This document shows positions 57,839-64,000 of a stretch of DNA of 64,000 nucleotides, piece by piece. Position numbers and translations under genes: made by a program. The stretch spans positions 1,488,001-1,552,000 of the forward strand of contig NC_054390.1 of the NCBI RefSeq assembly GCF_001625195.1, written 5' to 3'. Within the stretch, counting starts at the first letter, position 1. Each line of letters opens with the position of its first letter. The DNA is from Drechmeria coniospora. Lineage: Eukaryota; Ascomycota; Sordariomycetes; Hypocreales; Ophiocordycipitaceae. The notes under the pieces are model-generated. The model was not told the origin of the DNA, did not search any database, and saw only the letters and a program-made list of their open reading frames with translations.

Positions 57839-57917
57839 TATATATTGAGTTATACAAATAGTTAACTAGTTAATACAATTAGTTAGCCGTTATATTATCC
57901 TTATACTATAGTATAGT

Positions 57918-58012
57918 TGTAAGGCGCGCTACAGGTGCGTAGGCCTTATAAGCGAATATAAGGTGCAGTACCCGCACTAAGTGCGGATACTAGCGGATCT
58001 TTTAACAGTTTG
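57918..58012 (+). mobile_element. Left part of a second family C LTR, interrupted by a Gypsy element
   Basis: These 95 bp align without gaps to the first 95 bp of the copy at 56298-56457 and stop exactly where the family D LTR of the next element begins, after ACAGTTTG. The remaining ~65 bp should lie beyond the right window edge. Confidence 0.88.
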
Positions 58013-58213
58013 TGTTATGATATTAGGCTTTGCCTAATAGAGCTACGTCCTAGGATAGAGCCACGTACTACTATACGTAACTCGTATCCTATAACTAAGC
58101 AGGCATTAGAGTATAAGTACTCTAATGCCCAGTACCTTAAGTTAGTGTTCCGTAGGTTTCTTAATAACTATTTCCGACCACTAGATACTAGTAGTACTAG
58201 TAACTCTATAATA
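58013..58213 (+). repeat. 5' LTR (family D) of the third Gypsy element
   Basis: It is 201 bp, TGTTATGATATTAGGC to CTCTATAATA, with the hairpin TATTAGGC-TTT-GCCTAATA at its start. An 86-codon open frame (58010-58270) overlaps it and is not considered a gene. Confidence 0.88.
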
Positions 58214-60199
58214 TTTAAGAAACCTCCCTTTATTACGGTAAGTAGTAGGCCGCAGACTATTAAACAATAGATTAATAGGACAATAATGCACTACCTAGCG
58301 AACAAAATACTACCGCTAGTCAACTACCACCCGACTGGTTTACAGAAATCCAGCAGTTATACTAGTAAATCGCTACGGTAATGCAGCACCAAGCGTCCCG
58401 GGAGGTACAGCCCGGTACTACGTTAGGATTAGTACGGACCCCCTTAACTGTTAATAGCCTAGCGATACTTCCCTAAGTCCGACGTAAACCGATACCAATA
58501 GGAGTACTATACGATAGAGATAAAACTATATTTACAGCCTGGAAGATACTTATAGCCTATAAGCTAGTTACTAACCGTAAGTTTATCGGTACCGATAAGG
58601 ACCAGTAAATATTCGTCTAGCAGTACTTAGCGCCTAAGATTCAGTCCCGCGTTATAGCCTTCTTTAAAGCAGGGCCGTTATACTAGTACAACCTGTTATA
58701 ATTCTTAGCTTACCTTAAATCCGTTTTCGCTAACCCTTATTGGATAGAAATAGCGCAAACCAAGCTCGAATAACTAGAGTAAGTAAGCAATAAGGCATTT
58801 ACCTTATTCTACGTATGCTTCGAACAAAAGCTAGCGTTAGCTAGGGGAATAAATTAGCCTAACGAAATTAAACTTATTAAGCTGCATTACGCGTTTAATA
58901 AGACTATACAGGATAGCAGTATTAGGCGCAATATCCTACGAGACAGTTATAAGGCGGCCGTTAATATTTACCGTAGTATTACGGTAGATATTAAATCGTA
59001 CCGCTTAGAGGAGAAATACTGGAACCGCTACGGCCGTACAATAGCCCCAATAAAACCCATAACGGACAAGGACGGTAACGTATAGATAACGGGTATTAAT
59101 GCAGTAACTATAGGGCGCTATTGCCTAGCAACCCAAGGAACAAGGACTAGCCTAGGGTAGTCTTTAAGCTAGCATACAACTTAGGTCCCCCGCAGTACAA
59201 TTAATACACGTAAGGAGGAGGGTACTTATTTACGCTATAGATCTAAGCAGTACTTTATTAAGGACTACAAAATACAGCCCGCAGCGCAACCGGTACAAAA
59301 TCTATCTATTTATCGAGTAAATATAGAAAGGGAGAATATACAGGAGGAATCCTTAGACTAATTCTCGGAAAATAAAGCGCCCCTAAGCTAAGTCTTACGC
59401 AGGGGTAAAACGGTACAGATAAGGACTAAAGCGGAAGGACTAAGCGTTAAAGGGAGCAATTTTAGGATATTAAAGTACGGTTAGATAGGCTACCGTTCCT
59501 TATCCTAATGCTTATAAATTCTACCCGTTTCTTAGACGTTTAAATTAATTGCGGTTGCAATTATTATAGCGCAATTAGCAAACGTACGGCCTAAAGTCTG
59601 CGCCTTAAGCTTATTCTACTACCGGTACGGCGCCGGTTAAAGACAGCTGTAGCAGTAATACGCCGCTAGGGTAGGCCAACGGAGGTATATCCATATATCT
59701 TACATATAGTATAAGTCGCACTTAATATAAACGGCTAGGAGTCTCTAGCAGTACTATATATAGTACTAGGCCTTAGCCGAAACGCAATACTAGGCCTACC
59801 GTAGATAGAATACTGCAATATCGACCTATACGCAGCCGAACGCTACCTTACAATTAGAGCGGTAGGGGGCTAGGTAGTACAAGCAGTAGATATACGGCTG
59901 CAGTATAGTAGCTATAACCTTAAGATTGTAACTATTTTATCTATTATAGCTAAACCGAAGAGCTAAGCGGTAGTTACTAACTTAATAGAGATCTTAGTAG
60001 TACTCCGCTAAGTAGTACTAAGCACTAAGCCTAGCGGGATGGAGGGATACCTACCCGCCTACCTAAAGGAGTTTACCGACTTATTCGATAAGGCATAGGC
60101 CTCCGGCCTTCCTTTGTACTAAGGACTAAAGGACTACTATATTAAGCTGCAAACCAGGCCTAACGGGGAACCCCTAGAGCTACTATAGGGACTATTATA

Positions 60200-62860
60200 T
60201 AATATACCATAGGACTAGTTATTAAAGGTACAACAGTAGATTACCGAATTATTAGACAAAGGGTAAATATATACTAGCTCCTTAGCAGTAGTAGTACTAA
60301 TCCTCCTAACTAAGAAACCAAGGGGGGGGTAGCGCCTTTATATAAATTACCGTATACTAAATAAGATTACAATACAGGATAGGTATCCCCTACCGCTAAT
60401 AAAAGAAATATTACGCTCCCTATTAGGATCCCGCTAGTTTACAAAACTTAATATACAGACGGCCTTCTATAAGATCCATATTGCGCCTAGCAGTAAGTAC
60501 CTTATAGTATTTTATACCCGCTTTAGCTTATTTAAATAGCTAGTCTACCCGTTCGGACTTATAGGCACTTCCGTAATATTCTAGCGTTATATTAACGGGG
60601 TACTTAGAACTAATTTAGGTAACTTTGTAACGGCCTTTCTAGACAATATCTTAGTATATATAAGCGGCTCTAAGGCAGACTATATTCGGAAGGTAAAAGG
60701 GGTACTTTAACGCCTATATAAAGTAGGTCTATACTTAGACCTAAATAAGTACGCCTTTACAGTTAAGGAAGTTAAGTACCTAGGCTATATTATTTAGGCA
60801 GGAGTAGAAATCCAGACCGACCTAGTAAAGATAGCTGCTATCTATAACTAGGAGGCGCTAAGGACTATCTAAGGGGTATACAGTTTCCTAGGGTTTACTA
60901 ACTTCTACTAGGAATTTATTCCCTAGTTCGCGGAATTAATAGCGCCCCTATTCCAGCTTACTTACAAGGGGTAGCCGTTTTACTAGACTACTAATAAGGA
61001 TAATGCATTTAAAGAACTAAAGTAACTATTTATATTGCACCTAATCCTAGTATAATAGGATACAAAGAGACTAATATTCGTAAAGGTAGATTATTCCAGT
61101 ACGGCTTTAGGAGGATACCTATTATAGGTAGATAAGAAAGGTATCCTACGCCCAGTTGCATACTATTTAGCAAAATTAACGGCCGTAAAGCGTAATTATA
61201 CAATTTATAATAAGAAGCTCTTAGTAGTAGTACGCTACCTTAAGGTATAGCAGGCAGACCTATAAGGGGTATCCGTACTATTTACGGTTCTAACCGACTA
61301 TAAGAACCTAGAATACTTTACCTAACCGTAGGAAATCTTAGAGCGCTAGGTATAGTAGGCTAAGAAGCTCTTATAGTTTAACTTTTATTTACAGTATAGG
61401 CCCGGATCTTAAGCGCAACGGCTAGATGTACTATTATACAGGCAGTAGGACGTAGAGCACTAACCCTAAACTATATAAGTATTACAACCTATATTAATTA
61501 GTAGTTTTGGAAGTTCGCCGAGTACCCGTAGTATACCTATAAAGCAACCGTCTAGCAACCTACTACTAGAATTACAGCTATTCTATAATACTAGCTTACA
61601 GGAGCTATAGGACTAGGTAGTTATTAAGGACTAAACGTATACAGTACGCCTAAATACTATACGTTGCGGAGACTATAAGTTCCCGAATAAAGTAGATATA
61701 TAGGAATAAGTAGCCGACTATACTATTAATGCATATAGTACGCTATAGTTCCGAGGGCGCCTATAGCTACTATTATAGGAACCGCTAACTATATGCGTTA
61801 TCTACTAAGTCTATAACTCCCCTATCTTGGGGTACCTAGGACGTAATACTATATTTACAGCGCTAAAGAGGAATTACTACTAGGATTATATATTAGTAGT
61901 AGTAGGGTAATTTATACGGAACTACTACTACTACTATAGCTATAAGAGTAGGTAGTACCGCTAGGGCCTACTATAGTAAATAGAGCCGCCGGATAGATAT
62001 TGGAAATAGATCTCTATAGACTTTATAATAGAGCTACCCGTACGAAACGAATAAGCGCTATAGTATATAATAGTACTTATAGACAGACTATTTAAGTACG
62101 TATAGCTAGAAGCTATAACGTTTATAACGGTAGAAGTATATACCGAACGGTTTAAGGAGTACTAGTAGCGTTTCCGTAGGTTCCCGGAATATATTATATC
62201 CGACAGAGGATTAGACTAGGTCGGCCAGTTCTAGGCAATATTATACTATATTATTGGGATTAAATAGCAGCTATCTATAGTATATTACCTATAGTTAAAC
62301 GGGGGTACGGAACGAGTAAACTAAGAAGTCTAAATAATCCTATATACCTTTATAGCATTCGACTAATTTAACTAGCCGGACTATTTAGTAGTATACTAGC
62401 TAGCGCTAAATAGTAGGGACTCTTCCGTTACTGGTATAAGCCTAAACAGTCTCCTATTAGGATATAAAGTTAACGCAGTACAACGGGTAGAAGCTCCTAC
62501 CCTAAGCGTAACTACGGGTAAAGGGCAAGCAGTAGTATTTATATAGTACCTACGTAAAGGTACTAAGCTAGCCTAGGCGGTAATTGTATTTATATAGTAA
62601 CGCTTAGAGGAAGAATTAAACTCCTACCGGCACTTAGCGGAGTATTTTTAGGTAAGGGATAAGGTATAGCTAAGTCTACGCTATATAAAGTCTCTATACC
62701 TATCCAAGAAGCTAGACTAGGTAACAGCTAAGTATACGGTCGTAGCCGTACCGACCCCCCTAACTATTATACTAAATATCCCCTAAGGTATATACCCTAC
62801 CTTTTACGTAGACCTAGTAGAGTAAGCCGTAACGGATCCGCTACCTAGTTAAGCCTTAAC
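60200..62860 (+). pseudogene. Degenerate pol of the third Gypsy element
   Basis: Ignoring stops, the order of domains is clear. Reverse transcriptase starts near 60335 (INYR, DRYPLPLI, FTKLNIQTAF and LVYPFGL motifs), and the catalytic-box position reads FLDNILVY at 60636-60659. RNase H-like sequence follows around 61080-61330. An integrase core at about 61990-62340 carries acidic positions in SIDFIIELP and near SDRGLD, and a NGGTERVN block. A C-terminal GIYPTFYVDLVE segment lies near 62790-62825. Dozens of TAG codons replace Gln and Trp codons, as expected from RIP. It is non-functional. Confidence 0.88.
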
Positions 62861-64000
62861 GAATATAGAGCCAGGGCCGCTCTTAGTAAAGGACAAGGAC
62901 AGCATACGGTAGGAAGAGTATATTATAAAGGAAATCTTAGCCGCAAAGAACGCAAGAGGGTAAGGTAAGTACTATAATATTCTAGTTAAATAGGCCGGGT
63001 ATAACTAACCTATATAGGAACTACTAAAAAATCTACAGAAGACCAAAGTACTAATAGACTATAAGTAAAAATAAGGTAGCGCACTTACTTATAACGGACT
63101 AGTCTCCTTACAATAATAGTATTAGTACAGCTTATATTTAACCAGCCCGAAAGGGGTATAAATAACTCCTCCGTCCCAAACCGGAACGTCTTAAAACAAA
63201 GGACCTAGGTCGGCCCTAAAGAATTCCTAGCCCTAATCGGGGTACTATAAGCAAGACGAAGTTTTAGCGCTATAGCGTATAAACGTTAGGCCCTTAACAG
63301 CCGGGGGGAGGCGGTAACTCGCTTAAGTTATCCTCGACTAAAGACGAAAGGTAAAGGGGTAGGGCTAGCGCTAGGAGGCCGTCCGTAAATAGAATGCAGT
63401 AGGCGCAACTTCTACCGAGGGCGGTAAAGGGCAAGGCGGTAGTAAGATAAAACAGGCCGGAACGGTCGGCAGTAGCACAACGGGGGGAGGAGGGGGACTA
63501 TAGTCCCCGACGGGGGGGGCAGAGCAAACAAGGCGCACCCGCCTTACGAGTACAGCGGGTAGTAACTAGCTCCTTATAGATCGCGGCTATAAGGCCCGAC
63601 TACTACTATTGCACTAGCTTAAAGCTATTAAGCCGGGCGTCCTGCGCGCCCTAATAGTCGCGCAGGCCTTATACGGCGCTAGCAAAACCGTATACTAGTA
63701 CCTATAGCTACTGCTACTATATACTACCGCTATGCAATAGCGTTAGGGCCTGCAAGGCCAGTACTAGGGCACCTATAGGGTTGCTAGGAGTTAAGGGCAG
63801 TACCGCAGCGGCAGCAGATATAGCGGCGCAGCGACGGGAAAGTAAGTAATCGACTAATACAAGCAGTTAGCGATAAGCGGTAGTAGGAACCCTAGTACGG
63901 TACGTACCGTAAGGAAGGCGGGAGAGCAGGAGGAAGCAAGAAATTGTAACGGTAGCGTTAAAGGAAGCAGCAATTACAAAGAAGGAAAAAGGAAATACAC

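Larger units (their letters stand above)
58013..64000 (+). mobile_element. Ty3/Gypsy retrotransposon with family D LTR, truncated by the window edge
   Basis: The 5' LTR is 58013-58213. The plus strand then carries gag-like and pol sequence broken by many TAG codons where Gln or Trp is expected. The 3' LTR is not in the window. GC content stays moderate because CG sites survive, unlike element 1. Last-kilobase sequence (63.1-64 kb) is GC-rich with an additional RIP-broken coding-like stretch rich in Gln, Ala and Tyr. A TATA-like box (GGGGTATAAATAACTCC) lies near 63155-63171. Confidence 0.88.

Noticed and set aside
56607..58213. Inverted family D repeats as ends of a single large DNA transposon
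   Set aside because: The left copy has its own TCTAG duplication and the right copy is joined to a Gypsy interior, so they are independent LTR insertions.
58010..58270. Open frame of 86 codons at the start of the third Gypsy element
   Set aside because: It spans the LTR border and has no gag-like feature; chance opening in repeat DNA.

Overview
The window comes from the nuclear genome of a filamentous ascomycete (Pezizomycotina, most likely Sordariomycetes). The evidence is short GT-AG introns of about 50-80 bp with fungal branch-point-like sequences, very short first exons, strongly conserved fungal housekeeping proteins, and transposon-rich AT blocks carrying the C-to-T signature of repeat-induced point mutation (RIP). 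I cannot name genus or species from sequence alone.

Gene-rich left part (1-32.3 kb). In order: the 3' end of ribosome-assembly protein RSA3 (+), a Ytp1-like membrane protein (-), a LACTB2-like metallo-beta-lactamase (-), phenylalanyl-tRNA synthetase beta FRS1 (+), myotubularin phosphatase YMR1 (-), ribosomal protein uS3/RPS3 (+), a NIPA-type magnesium transporter (-), the CBS-domain protein SDS23 (+), tRNA-Asn (+), serine palmitoyltransferase subunit LCB1 (+), a secreted GH17 glucanase (+), a second identical tRNA-Asn (-) and mitochondrial aconitase (-). I built spliced models for each of these by joining reading frames at GT-AG sites; all except the edge-truncated RSA3 give intact proteins.

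Transposon block 1 (32.3-46.7 kb). There is no usable ORF for about 15 kb. It can be read as a nested stack: a 171-bp LTR (family A) flanked by GGCGT duplications is split by a 6.6-kb Ty3/Gypsy element (family B LTRs of 191 bp, TAAAA duplication, pol on the minus strand). That element is itself hit by another family A solo LTR (CGTAA duplication). A second, plus-strand Gypsy pol relic follows. It is interrupted by an island without RIP, and the block ends with an almost unmutated family B solo LTR flanked by CTATA.

Second gene island (47-54 kb): NCS2/CTU2 (+), mitochondrial oxaloacetate carrier OAC1 (-), U4/U6 snRNP protein PRP3 (+) and exosome subunit MTR3 (-). Between 53.9 and 56.3 kb there are only hints of genes.

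Transposon block 2 (56.3-64 kb): a 160-bp family C solo LTR (AGGAC duplication), a Tc1/mariner-like element with TA duplication that hosts a 201-bp family D solo LTR (TCTAG duplication), another family B LTR, and a plus-strand Gypsy element with a family D 5' LTR. This last element is inserted in a second family C LTR and runs off the right edge.

The genes share no pathway: they are dispersed housekeeping genes of translation (FRS1, RPS3, RSA3, tRNA-Asn, NCS2), RNA processing (PRP3, MTR3), lipid and phosphoinositide metabolism (LCB1, YMR1) and mitochondria (ACO, OAC1, possibly the MBL protein). Intergenic DNA is peppered with short palindromes built on TACTCCGTACGGAGTA. I found no gene cluster that looks like a new biochemical system; the most interesting content is the transposon archaeology and the RIP pattern.
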